A DNA stretch of 50,051 nt from an uncultured Lachnospiraceae bacterium. Lineage in GTDB: Bacteria; Bacillota; Clostridia; Lachnospirales; Lachnospiraceae. Location: the NCBI GenBank assembly GCA_946405625.1, contig CAMJHQ010000025.1, positions 1-50,051 on the forward strand. The letters are read 5' to 3'. Under the pieces are notes generated by a model. That model was not told the DNA's origin. It searched no databases and saw only the letters and a program-made list of their open reading frames with translations. Position numbers and translations under genes: made by a program. Position 1 is the stretch's first letter, and each line of letters begins with the position of its first letter. Below, one piece after another: positions 38,420 to 47,026 of the stretch.

Positions 38420-39842
38420 CTTCTTTGAGGAAAGCCTCATAACCCTTTTCTGTTTCATAAATATCAGCCTTTGATGTTACCTCCCAAGGAGCATGCATAT
38501 TAAGTACCGCAACTCCGCAGTCGATAACCTCCATTCCGTAAAGCGAAAGGATATAAGCTATGGTTCCGCCGCCGCCGACATCAACCTTTCCGAGCTCAGC
38601 TGTCTGATAGAATACCTTGTTCTTCTCAAGAATGCCTCTGAGCTTTCCGATATACTCAGCATTTGCATCATTTGAACCTGACTTTCCTCTCGCACCGGTA
38701 AACTTATTGAAAACCATACCCCTGCCGAGGTAGGCTGCATTTTTCTTTTCAAAATTCGCACTGTAAAGCGGATCGTAACCTGCACTGACGTCAGATGAAA
38801 GCATATTGGAATTTGCGAGACATCTTCTGAGTGACAGATTGCTGTTATAGCCTGCAAGTTCAAGAATCTCGGCAAGAGAATTCTCAAAGAACTTGGACTG
38901 CATTCCCGTAGCACCTACAGATCCGATTTCCTCCTTATCAACAAGAAGAGTACATGAAGTCTTCTCAACCTTATCTACCGCAAGCTGTGCATAAAGCGAT
39001 GTAAATGCACATACCTTATCATCCTGTCCGTAAGCAAGGATCATCGAACGGTCGAATCCGAGATCTCTCGGCTTTCCGGCCGGAACAATCTCAAGCTCTG
39101 CAGACATGAAGTCTTCTTCTTCAAATCCATATTTAGCTTTAAGTATCTCAAGCACCTTTGATGTTACGAGACTACCCTTACCCGGCTTCTTCTCATCTCC
39201 ATCAGCCTTTTTAGCTGATGCCTTCTTATCGATAATGATAGGCTTCGAACCGATCAGAAGATCCAGATCCTCGCCCTCTACAGCCTTTGCAGCTTTCTTC
39301 TCCATCTGGTTTGCAGCAAGATGTATCAGAATATCCGTAACGCAGAATACAGGATCTGATTCATCCTCTCCGACAACTACGTCGATAACCGTGCCATCAG
39401 TCTTAACGACCACACCGTGAATAGCAAGTGGAAGTGTAACCCACTGATACTTCTTGATACCACCATAGTAATGTGTATCAAGATAAGCGAGGTCGCTGTC
39501 CTCATAAAGCGGATTCTGCTTTACATCAAGTCTCGGCGAATCTATATGTGCACCGAGAATGTTGATTCCTTCTTCAAGATTCTTCTTTCCGATATTGAAA
39601 AGCGCAACTGTTTTTCCCATGCATACCGAATAGATCTTTGAGCCTGCCTTCAGCTTCTTGCCTGATTTAACAGCCTCATCCAAAGAAATGTATCCAGCAG
39701 CCTTTGCCTTCTCGATTATATACTTAGTCCCTTCTCTTTCGGTCTTGCCGTTAAAAAGGTAATCTTTATATTCGTCACAAAGCTTCTCAAGCTTCTTCTC
39801 ATCCTGTGGCTTATATGAAAGCCATGCGTTCTTTCGCTCCAA
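38415..39842 (-). CDS. M18-family aspartyl aminopeptidase
   Basis: 475 residues. Metal ligands and catalytic residues of M18 are visible in GAHIDSPRLD, YGQDDKVCAF, DKEEIGSVG, LSSDVSAGYD and LNMHAPWEV. It removes N-terminal acidic residues from peptides in the cytosol. A low-complexity Lys/Ala insertion lies at about 205-220. The start is a TTG with AGGAGG 8 nt upstream. It is preceded by two large structured hairpins, so translation or processing of its transcript may be affected. Confidence 0.92.
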   Translation of the reverse strand: MERKNAWLSYKPQDEKKLEKLCDEYKDYLFNGKTEREGTKYIIEKAKAAGYISLDEAVKSGKKLKAGSKIYSVCMGKTVALFNIGKKNLEEGINILGAHIDSPRLDVKQNPLYEDSDLAYLDTHYYGGIKKYQWVTLPLAIHGVVVKTDGTVIDVVVGEDESDPVFCVTDILIHLAANQMEKKAAKAVEGEDLDLLIGSKPIIIDKKASAKKADGDEKKPGKGSLVTSKVLEILKAKYGFEEEDFMSAELEIVPAGKPRDLGFDRSMILAYGQDDKVCAFTSLYAQLAVDKVEKTSCTLLVDKEEIGSVGATGMQSKFFENSLAEILELAGYNSNLSLRRCLANSNMLSSDVSAGYDPLYSANFEKKNAAYLGRGMVFNKFTGARGKSGSNDANAEYIGKLRGILEKNKVFYQTAELGKVDVGGGGTIAYILSLYGMEVIDCGVAVLNMHAPWEVTSKADIYETEKGYEAFLKEA

Positions 39843-39874
39843 TTTTCTGTCCTCCTTAAGGGTATAATACTGAC

Positions 39875-39954
39875 GTCATCCTGTTGTTGGAAGGGCGACC
39901 GAGATGACGCAACTAAAATGGTCACTCGGTCATCCCTTCCAACAGCATGATGAC
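39875..39954. repeat. Tandem covarying hairpin A
   Basis: About 80 bp forming one long imperfect stem: 39875-39895 pairs with 39934-39954 (one mismatch, one G-U), an internal loop, GACCGAG (39897-39903) with CTCGGTC (39925-39931), a 2x1 internal loop, GAC/GTC and a 12-nt apical loop. Hairpin B 23 bp away repeats this architecture with compensatory changes. Confidence 0.8.
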
Positions 39955-39977
39955 TGATTATGAATCAATATACATAC

Positions 39978-40053
39978 GTCTGCCTGATGTCGTAAGGACG
40001 CCTGAGATCACTCGATTGAATAGTGACTCAGGCATCCCTTACGACCGGCAGAC
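39978..40053. repeat. Tandem covarying hairpin B
   Basis: GTCTGCC (39978-39984) pairs with GGCAGAC (40047-40053), then GTCGTAAGG (39989-39997) with CCTTACGAC (40037-40045), GCCTGAG (40000-40006) with CTCAGGC (40027-40033), and CACT with AGTG around a 9-nt loop. The AT-versus-A internal loop next to GAG/CTC is identical to hairpin A. The 39843-40101 region has no ORF. Confidence 0.8.
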
Positions 40054-40101
40054 TGATATTAAACAAAATAGTTTATTATCGCATAAATACGATATCACTC
40101 A

Positions 40102-41316
40102 TTATACCAGCTCAGTAACCACTTCCGAAAGAATCGCAAATGCTTTGTCGATGTCTTCTTTGGATACGATGAGTGGTGGGATCATTCTGATAGTATTTGG
40201 CTTGATTGCTGTAAGCAGAAGTCCCTTATCACCTGCGTTATGCTTTATATCAAAGGCAATATCCTTCTCGAACTCTACTCCGACGAGAAGTCCCATTCCA
40301 CGAACTTCCTTTATTCCCGGAAGTGCCTTCAGTTTGTCCATGAAGTAGTCTCCCATTGCTGCTGCATTTTCAGGGAGCTTTTCCTTGATGATTTCCTTGA
40401 TTTCAGCACATGCTGCTGCAGCACAGACAGGGTTACCGCCGAAGGTTGTTCCATGTGCACCTGCACCGAAGGTACTCATAACCTTTTCGCTTGCACAGAT
40501 ACCTGCTATAGGCATTCCACCACCGAGAGCTTTAGCCATAGATACGATATCAGGCTTAACTCCGTAACGCATATATGCCATGAGGTCTCCTGTACGTCCC
40601 CAACCGGTCTGAACTTCATCAAAGAGAAGAAGCATTCCCTTCTCATCACAAAGCTTTCTGAGGCCCTGAAGGAATTCAGGTGTTGCAGGATAAACTCCGC
40701 CTTCGCCCTGAACAGGCTCAACCATGATAGCTATTGTATCTTCATCACAAGCATCTTCAAATGACTTGAGATTATTAAACTCAGCAAATGTAAATCCCGG
40801 AATAAACGGTGTATAACCATTTGTAAGGGCTGTTCCCGGCTGACCTGTTGCAGCAAGTGTAGCAAGTGTTCTTCCGTGGAAAGACATAGTTGCCGTTACA
40901 ATCTTATATCTGTTCGGTCCATAGTTATCTGTTCCATACTTTCTTGCAAGCTTGATCATAGCTTCGTTTGCTTCTGCTCCGGAATTCTGATACTGGAATT
41001 TATCCATACCGATATTCTCGCAGACAAGTTTTGCAAGCATAGTTTGAGGAATTGTATAAAAATAATTTGAAGAATGGATAAGTGTCTCAGCCTGTTCCTT
41101 GATAGCTTCAACAACTGCTTTATTGCAATGACCTGTTGCATTAACAGCGATTCCGCCGATAAAGTCAAGATACTCCTTACCATCAGCATCTATAAGATAC
41201 ATTCCGTCACCTTTTTCGGCAACGATATCATATCTCTTCATAAGATTCTCATTTAGATATTTATGTGCTGTTTCAATCAGCTCTTCACGTGTCATCCCTG
41301 TACTATTTAAATCCAT
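40102..41316 (-). CDS. argD: Acetylornithine aminotransferase (class III PLP)
   Basis: 404 residues. The PLP lysine is in SMAKALGGGMPIAG and the cofactor-binding aspartate in LLFDEVQTGWGRTG. The N-terminal YLDFIGGIAVNATGHC block is typical of ArgD-type transaminases. It would interconvert N-acetylglutamate semialdehyde and acetylornithine in arginine synthesis; related ornithine or succinylornithine specificities cannot be excluded. GAGG lies 8 nt before the ATG. argH is about 20 kb away, so the arginine genes are scattered. Confidence 0.9.
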   Translation of the reverse strand: MDLNSTGMTREELIETAHKYLNENLMKRYDIVAEKGDGMYLIDADGKEYLDFIGGIAVNATGHCNKAVVEAIKEQAETLIHSSNYFYTIPQTMLAKLVCENIGMDKFQYQNSGAEANEAMIKLARKYGTDNYGPNRYKIVTATMSFHGRTLATLAATGQPGTALTNGYTPFIPGFTFAEFNNLKSFEDACDEDTIAIMVEPVQGEGGVYPATPEFLQGLRKLCDEKGMLLLFDEVQTGWGRTGDLMAYMRYGVKPDIVSMAKALGGGMPIAGICASEKVMSTFGAGAHGTTFGGNPVCAAAACAEIKEIIKEKLPENAAAMGDYFMDKLKALPGIKEVRGMGLLVGVEFEKDIAFDIKHNAGDKGLLLTAIKPNTIRMIPPLIVSKEDIDKAFAILSEVVTELV

Positions 41317-41395
41317 AATTTTTTCCTCTTTTCAAAATACTTATATATGATCAAGTCACCGTATCACGTCATTATATCACTTAATCTGCTTCATC

Positions 41396-42163
41396 TCAAG
41401 AAGACGAGCCGCCCTTTTTCTTTCTTTTCATCCGAACAGACAAAACTGTTACTATACCTGCCAGACACATTAAGAGCATCACGCCGATCATTATTATCTG
41501 CTGTTTTAGTTTTGCTCTGTCTAATGTAGCATCTATTACATACTTCTTAATGATACAATCCTTTTGCGTAACACCGGAATCCAGAACAGTCTGCTCATAT
41601 AATCCGTAATATACATTTATTTCCAACAGCTGACCTGAATACTCAAGAACCGGTAAATCAGAATTATCCTTTAAACTCTCAGAAATATTTACAGGTTCAT
41701 TTAAATACTTATCTATTATACTTTTCTCTCTGTCATTTAAATGAATCGCACAGATCTTATTTTTCTCCGGATTGCCTGATTCATCATATATAACTATCGG
41801 ATAGTAAACGCCGGATCTTCCCTCCGGATAAAAAGGCTTTCCAACGCAGTTAAATCTGACCGTAACATATTCACCCATTTCAGGAGTTTCACCACTAGCC
41901 ACAATACTGTTAAGATCTCTCTTTTTATCAAAAAAAGCATAGGCTCCGTCATCGATAATTGTTACTGTAAGAATAATCGCACTGAAAATAACCGCAAAAG
42001 AAGCAAGTGCAACGAACATAACCGTTAGGCCGTCACCGTCAAAGCTTGATGCAAAAAAGCCTCCACCGCCTTTTTTATTCTTATCCGGAGTCACCTTCAT
42101 GTACATTTCAATCGAAACAATCATCGTAAGAAGTGCCAATATTATCAGTCTTATATTATCCAA
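41396..42163 (-). CDS. Membrane protein of unknown function (255 aa)
   Basis: Two membrane segments in the N-terminal 75 residues, an extracytoplasmic domain of about 130 residues (starting GEYVTVRFNCVGKPFYP) and a C-terminal membrane helix followed by a very basic tail (RMKRKKKGG). The start is a TTG with GGAG upstream. It shares the helix-domain-helix plan and the GEYVTVRFN/GEVVSLNVN-type segment with the gene at 42861-44189, which may be a distant relative. Last of three co-directional membrane genes. Function unknown. Confidence 0.7.
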   Translation of the reverse strand: MDNIRLIILALLTMIVSIEMYMKVTPDKNKKGGGGFFASSFDGDGLTVMFVALASFAVIFSAIILTVTIIDDGAYAFFDKKRDLNSIVASGETPEMGEYVTVRFNCVGKPFYPEGRSGVYYPIVIYDESGNPEKNKICAIHLNDREKSIIDKYLNEPVNISESLKDNSDLPVLEYSGQLLEINVYYGLYEQTVLDSGVTQKDCIIKKYVIDATLDRAKLKQQIIMIGVMLLMCLAGIVTVLSVRMKRKKKGGSSS

Positions 42164-42203
42164 TGATATATTCTCCTGTCCGATTTATATTTTATATTAT
42201 CCA

Positions 42204-42818
42204 TCAAGAATTAACTTTCAACATTACCACAGTAAATATTATTACATATAGTATTGCAGCCACAACTATAACAGCCACCCATTTTCCATTGCCTTTTATC
42301 GGTATTTCTTTTCTTGCAGGCATGTTTCGGAGAACAAAATAATCCGTAGTATCAATCTTAAGCCCTTTCTTTGGTCCATCCGCAGTATCTTTCCAAAGTC
42401 GAAAATACACTCCGAAACATCCTATCAGAAAAGAAAAGATTCCAAGTATGGTATTACCGATCATCGTAAGAATTTTTCTTTCTGTACGGATATAATTAAT
42501 TATATTCCCAAATATTCCACTCAGATCATGTATATTCCAATCGAAATATATATGAAGACAGACCGCTGCGATTTCAGATACCGAAACAAGAATCAATCCG
42601 ATAACCAGACAAATGATAAGTCCGGTTCTGCCGAATGCTCCCGAAAGAAGCATGTAGCCTTTTACTGTAAGAATCGCCAAGGCTAATCCGACAATACCCG
42701 GAATTATTCCAAAAAAGCCGCAGAAAATCCAAAGAGCGAATCCGATCATCGCTCCAATTACAGCTCCGACTGTACCAAGTATTATATTTTCATCATCTGT
42801 ATCGAATTGTTTATTCAT
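42204..42818 (-). CDS. Polytopic membrane protein of unknown function (204 aa)
   Basis: Four or five membrane helices, Gly-rich in the first half (GTVGAVIGAMIGFALW), with a short cytoplasmic stretch (TTDYFVLRNMPARKEIPIKG) before the last helix. AGGAAA lies before the ATG. No catalytic residues or recognisable family. It lies between two related membrane proteins with short gaps, so a three-gene operon is likely. Confidence 0.7.
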   Translation of the reverse strand: MNKQFDTDDENIILGTVGAVIGAMIGFALWIFCGFFGIIPGIVGLALAILTVKGYMLLSGAFGRTGLIICLVIGLILVSVSEIAAVCLHIYFDWNIHDLSGIFGNIINYIRTERKILTMIGNTILGIFSFLIGCFGVYFRLWKDTADGPKKGLKIDTTDYFVLRNMPARKEIPIKGNGKWVAVIVVAAILYVIIFTVVMLKVNS

Positions 42819-42860
42819 TGTATTTCCTGTTGTTTTCTATCTCATTTTTTATATTGCTGA

Positions 42861-44189
42861 TTACAATACCAAACGTTTTTTATATGCATCATACGTCTGT
42901 TTTATTATCTTGATATTATTAACAGCCTTCTTTCCTGCTATATCCATCTGCTCTTCAGCACTGTCTCTGTCACCCGATGCAATAAGCCACTCGGCATAAA
43001 GAACATTATGTATTATGCATTTCTTCTTAGTAGATGCATATGTCATAAGGCGGTCAACACTCTCCTTAGCTCCATCCATATCACCCATGAGCATATTGTA
43101 ATGATACATAAAGATTTCAATTACAAATTTTATTTTGGAATTTTGATGTTCTATTTCAAAATAAGGTCTTGCTTCTTCCATTACCTTTTCAGCAAGATTC
43201 TTATCTCCAATCCCTCTGACCGTTTCCATTTTAGTCGCGAGATATTCATATGTCGGCACTCCGCCATATTTATAAATTAAATCATGATCTTCATTCAGTG
43301 TATTAGCCGAAGTATTACCCAGATACTTCATGGCCTTTTCATAATCTCCCTTCAGACAGCAATAATCTGCTGAATAAAGAATGAAATCTTTGTATGAACT
43401 AAGATCCATTTTCCTGCCTTTATCATTCCCCGGTGCATATTCGGATATAATCCTTTCAGCTTCCGCAAGCATCAACTGTGTATATCCGAAAAGTCTTATA
43501 TTCTTGATAAAATGATCATGCTTCTTTTCCGCTTCAGACTTATACTCATCGTTCCCCGAATTAAGCGAACTAAACGTTTTATTCTTATAAATCTTCCATG
43601 CCGCAAGATACAGACACAATCCCATCAGTGTAAAAAATACTATAAGCATGATGGCCGCTGCCTTATCATCTCCGTCACTCATAGAAACATATCGTACCTT
43701 TGCATCCTGTGAAATAATTCCCGCACTCTTCAGATAATTTACCTCATCCGTAAATTTTGTACTGACACTCTTTTTTTGTTTATTGAGCGTTCCATAAAAT
43801 GTAAGCGAATTAGGATCTTCTCCAGATAATGTAAGCTCCTCCATTCTATCCATATCTTCTTTATATGTCGTAGCAATTATTACCATTACGGAGCCGTCAT
43901 TAAGTCCAACTGCATAATGATAGTATGTTGTCCTATGCCTGCCACCCGATGTTCTCCTATAAAACATTCCGTAACATCTGTTTACATTTAGTGATACAAC
44001 TTCTCCTATCGGAAGCGAATCATCATCCGACATATTTTCTATATATTCATTTAGATTAATACATTCGTTATGTAAGATTAAATTATGATATTTTTCAAAT
44101 GTACTTATCGAGTATATGATCAGTGTGGATCCGAGCACCACCAATATAAGCACCCCGATAATGTCATTTGCGCTTATTCTTTTATTCAC
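42861..44189 (-). CDS. Membrane protein with C-terminal helical repeats (TPR-like)
   Basis: 442 residues from the GTG at 44189, chosen for an AGGTGG site 7 nt upstream (the open frame extends 9 codons further). N-terminal helix, an extracytoplasmic domain of about 130 residues, a second helix (about 180-205), then about 230 cytoplasmic residues of paired helices resembling tetratricopeptide repeats (LKGDYEKAMKYLG, ASGDRDSAEEQMDIAG). Probably a scaffold for protein contacts. The outer domain resembles that of the gene at 41396-42163. Function unknown. Confidence 0.7.
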   Translation of the reverse strand: MNKRISANDIIGVLILVVLGSTLIIYSISTFEKYHNLILHNECINLNEYIENMSDDDSLPIGEVVSLNVNRCYGMFYRRTSGGRHRTTYYHYAVGLNDGSVMVIIATTYKEDMDRMEELTLSGEDPNSLTFYGTLNKQKKSVSTKFTDEVNYLKSAGIISQDAKVRYVSMSDGDDKAAAIMLIVFFTLMGLCLYLAAWKIYKNKTFSSLNSGNDEYKSEAEKKHDHFIKNIRLFGYTQLMLAEAERIISEYAPGNDKGRKMDLSSYKDFILYSADYCCLKGDYEKAMKYLGNTSANTLNEDHDLIYKYGGVPTYEYLATKMETVRGIGDKNLAEKVMEEARPYFEIEHQNSKIKFVIEIFMYHYNMLMGDMDGAKESVDRLMTYASTKKKCIIHNVLYAEWLIASGDRDSAEEQMDIAGKKAVNNIKIIKQTYDAYKKRLVL

Positions 44190-44264
44190 TTTAGGTCCAC
44201 CTTTTATGTGATTCAATGAGTTCTACCATATATCCTTATGCCATATAACATAAATAATAATTTA

Positions 44265-45020
44265 TCATTTTTTCAAATTACTAATTACAATACCGGAAAG
44301 TACCAGTATTATACCTATTATAACTCCAAACTTCATCTTCTCTCCGAACCATATAATGCCATTAAGTGTTGCGATTACCGGCTCTATTGAAGCAATGATC
44401 GATGCCTGCCCGTTTTCAACTGATTTAAGTCCGATAGTATATACCAGGTAGGGAACCACAGTAGAAACAAGGACGAATACAACTGATAGAATAACGCTTC
44501 CTGAAGAGCTTGAAACTACTGATGCAACTTCCAAAGGGCTGGCGAAGAAGATGGTTCCGATCGTCGCGAAAAGAAATGTATAAAAGCTTATGGTATATGA
44601 ATTATATCCTCTTTCGATTGCATATCTTCCGAAAATCGAATAAAGCGCATATCCAAGTCCCGCACCAAGTCCGATGAAAAGTGTCTTTACGGTAAGTCTC
44701 TCGCCACCACCCAGAACACCTGTAACAAAGATAAGCCCGTTAAATGAAAGTATAAGTGCGAGAATCTTATGTCTTGTAAGCTTCTCCTTAAAACAAAAGG
44801 CCGAAATAATCATTACAAATGCCGGTGCAGTATATAGAAGGATTGCTGCAACCGAAAGTGAGGTTATAGTTATTTCCTTAAAATAACAAAGATTAAAGAA
44901 CACTATACTAAGCAGGCCTGTTCCGAGGAAACACCATACATCTTTTAATTTGATTTTAAAAAGTTTTCTATCCTTAATAACAAGAATAAGAGCCATGAAT
45001 ACAGTTGTAAGCACAGCTCG
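44265..45020 (-). pseudogene. EamA/DMT-family transporter, 3' part of an interrupted gene
   Basis: 251 codons starting in frame at RAVLTTVFMALILVIK and covering about nine membrane helices with two EamA repeats. Joined to the 44-codon piece at 46843-46974 it gives a normal 295-residue EamA exporter, with VFL running straight into RAVLTT. The gene is split by the IS200/IS605-type element at 45021-46842. A start inside the element could produce a truncated protein, but without the first helix it is probably non-functional. Ancestral substrate unknown. Confidence 0.88.
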
Positions 45021-45163
45021 TGAACTACTCCGACTTATAGAAGTCGGAGCTTCCTGCTTCAACCACTACTGCGCTGGCTACGATGATACGTAACGGCTCG
45101 TCTTACACAGTGTCCACAGGCGTATAAGTTTGGGCAATTCCATCCCTACTGTCATATTTAGTT
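45021..45163 (-). ncRNA. Element right end, candidate TnpB guide RNA (omega/reRNA)
   Basis: The 143 nt after the tnpB stop end in a perfect 9-bp hairpin (45028-45036 with 45041-45049) just before the element boundary. In this transposon class the transcript of tnpB's 3' end plus the right end forms the TnpB guide scaffold, and the flanking host sequence serves as the guide. Here that would be EamA sequence at about 45000-45020. Expression is inferred. Confidence 0.6.
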
Positions 45164-46303
45164 TCAGGTTACTTCAGTCAGTAGTCGTAATCCTTCATTT
45201 AGGATATTGATAGCGGCGTTCTGGTCACGGCTTATTGTAAGACCGCAATCACATGTCATTTTACGGATAGCTAAATTCTTCATTTCAGGATGTAACATAC
45301 CACAACAATGACATATCTGTGATGACGGGAACCACTTGTCTACCTTGATGAGATACTTATTCCTGTCAGATAACTTATATTCAAGCATAGACAGGAGCAT
45401 GCCATATCCGTTATCAAGAGTAGCTTTGCCGTTACCAAAGCCTTTGTTAGACATAGACTTCATGTTTAAGGATTCTACGCATACAACATCATACTGATTG
45501 GCTATCTCAGTAGATATCTTATGCAGGTTATCCAAACGCTGATTAGCGATATGCCTATGTATCTTATTCACTTTACGGAGTTGCTTTATATAATTATTGG
45601 ACTTAACCTCGTGTTTCTTAGAGCCTTGCATACGTGATAGCTTACGCTGAGCTTTAGCAAGCTTGTTGTGGCTCTCACGATAATACTTATGATTAGTACC
45701 TGTATTGCCATTATTATCTACGTATAAGCCGTCGGAAGCATAATCTAACCCGATGGCATTAGTTTTATCGGCTACATAAGGATTTACGGTATTCTCAAAC
45801 TCAAAGAGTACGGAGATATAATATTTGCCGTCAGATTCCTGTGATACGGTAGCCGATTTAATTGTCCAACTATCGTCAGGCACACGATGGATAACAGCTT
45901 TTACCTTTCCAATCTTAGGGAGCTTAATACATTTGTTGTCTATGATATCAACTGTGCCTTTTTGATTGTTTGTAGTATAGGACTTACGACTATGTTTGGC
46001 AGACTTGAATTTAGGAAAACCGTTTTTCTTCTTACGAGATTTACTAAATGTATTACGAAAAGCCTCCTGTAAGTCCATCTGCTTATTGGCAAGAGCAAGG
46101 CTGTCTACTTCTCTAAGATAAGGATAATCGTTCTTATACTTAGCAGGTGTAACAGTAGGAAACTTACCAGTAGCCTTGTAGCCTTCAATCTTATCTGAAA
46201 GCATGAGATTATAGACCTTACGACAACAGCCAAAGGTCTTAGCAAACATGACAGATTGTTTAGTTGTAGGATATGCTCTGTACTTAATTGCTCTGTTTGC
46301 CAT
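45164..46303 (-). CDS. tnpB: TnpB RNA-guided nuclease of IS605-type element
   Basis: 379 residues. The RuvC-like catalytic triad is intact: D187 in IGLDYASDG, E277 in VVCVESLNMKSM and D360 in ISRDQNAAINI. A zinc ribbon has Cys at 331, 334, 351 and 353. The N-terminal half is basic (KSRKKKNGFPKFKS) for RNA binding. TnpB proteins cut DNA opposite the element-free site with an RNA made from the right end. It overlaps tnpA by 20 bp. No frameshift, so probably active. Confidence 0.95.
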   Translation of the reverse strand: MANRAIKYRAYPTTKQSVMFAKTFGCCRKVYNLMLSDKIEGYKATGKFPTVTPAKYKNDYPYLREVDSLALANKQMDLQEAFRNTFSKSRKKKNGFPKFKSAKHSRKSYTTNNQKGTVDIIDNKCIKLPKIGKVKAVIHRVPDDSWTIKSATVSQESDGKYYISVLFEFENTVNPYVADKTNAIGLDYASDGLYVDNNGNTGTNHKYYRESHNKLAKAQRKLSRMQGSKKHEVKSNNYIKQLRKVNKIHRHIANQRLDNLHKISTEIANQYDVVCVESLNMKSMSNKGFGNGKATLDNGYGMLLSMLEYKLSDRNKYLIKVDKWFPSSQICHCCGMLHPEMKNLAIRKMTCDCGLTISRDQNAAINILNEGLRLLTEVT

Positions 46304-46700
46304 CTTTCTTACCTTGAGATTGGATGTATTGCTTAATAATATCTACCGTAGCACCGCCCGTGGTTAACAGACAAAAGCTCTGCGACCAGAACATCTCTTT
46401 CCAGAGAGATTTACGTATCTGAGGATATTCTTTTTTGATAAGTCTACTGCTTGCAGATTTATAAGCATTGATAAATTTGCTTATTTCCGTATTGGGCTGT
46501 CCTCGAAATAGTATATGTACATGGTCTATGTCGTGATTCCATTCCTCTAACGTGATGTTATAGGAAGGAGCTATCTTCTCAAATATCTCTTTGAGACGGT
46601 TTGAGATTTTATCATCTATCACTTTATTACGATATTTAATGCACATAATAAGGTGATAATGGAGCATGAATACCGAATGATTATTATTGTCTAATTTCAT
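46284..46700 (-). CDS. tnpA: Y1 HUH transposase TnpA
   Basis: 138 residues, full length. The HUH motif is H60-V-H62 (IDHVHILFRG) and the single catalytic tyrosine is Y125 (IIKQYIQSQ). It excises and inserts single-stranded circles during replication. Its promoter is TTGACT-17 bp-TATAAT at 46744-46772 in the left end. Start is at ATG with family-typical length. Intact. Confidence 0.95.
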   Translation of the reverse strand: MKLDNNNHSVFMLHYHLIMCIKYRNKVIDDKISNRLKEIFEKIAPSYNITLEEWNHDIDHVHILFRGQPNTEISKFINAYKSASSRLIKKEYPQIRKSLWKEMFWSQSFCLLTTGGATVDIIKQYIQSQGKKDGKQSN

Positions 46701-46743
46701 AGCATTTATAACCTTTACAATCCTTACGACTGATTACACTATA

Positions 46744-46772
46744 ATTATAATACTATGAGATGCAAAAGTCAA
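46744..46772 (-). promoter_or_regulatory. tnpA promoter in the left end
   Basis: Minus-strand TTGACT (46767-46772), a 17-bp spacer and TATAAT (46744-46749). It lies in the 5' part of the element, so transcription could also run through tnpB into the EamA remainder. Confidence 0.8.
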
Positions 46773-46842
46773 TAAAGCGCCGTGTTTATCGCAATTCATC
46801 CCACAACCTGTAGAGGTGGGGGATTTCTTGCTCACGGCGTGT

Positions 46843-46974
46843 TAAAAATACAATATCCCAGGAATTAAGTCCCTTTTCATTAAGCGGTCTGACAAAGAGT
46901 CCCATGCATCCCCAGAGTATTCCGGCAAGCATGATCAGAAGTTTACTACCCAAATGTTCTATATTCTTATTCAT
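46843..46974 (-). pseudogene. EamA/DMT-family transporter, 5' part of an interrupted gene
   Basis: 44 codons (MNKNIEHLGSKLLIMLAG through NSWDIVFL) encoding the first membrane helix with the typical ILWGCMGLFVRPL segment. The open frame continues 18 codons into the element as unrelated sequence. Continuation is at 44265-45020. Confidence 0.88.
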
Positions 46975-47026
46975 AGTAACAGTCTCTCGATACCATCATC
47001 CATTATGTACTAAAATTTTGTAATGT

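Larger units (their letters stand above)
45021..46842 (-). mobile_element. IS200/IS605-type insertion sequence (tnpA + tnpB)
   Basis: About 1.82 kb with Y1 transposase, TnpB and hairpin-bearing ends (left 46800-46820, right 45028-45049), without terminal inverted repeats or a target duplication, as expected for the family. The left flank reads TATTTTTA on the minus strand, a candidate insertion target and TnpB target-adjacent motif. The boundary is ambiguous by 1-2 bp. Inserted in the same direction as the interrupted transporter gene. Confidence 0.9.

Noticed and set aside
39843-40101. CRISPR-like repeats between argD and the M18 gene
   Set aside because: There are only two units, they are palindromic with differing sequences, and there are no uniform spacers or cas genes.
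45164-46303. TnpB as part of a CRISPR-Cas12 system
   Set aside because: It is next to a Y1 transposase with element ends and no array, so it belongs to an IS200/IS605-type element.
46786-46974. A stand-alone 62-residue membrane protein
   Set aside because: The first 44 codons are the start of the EamA gene and the last 18 come from the left end of the insertion element. It is a gene fragment.
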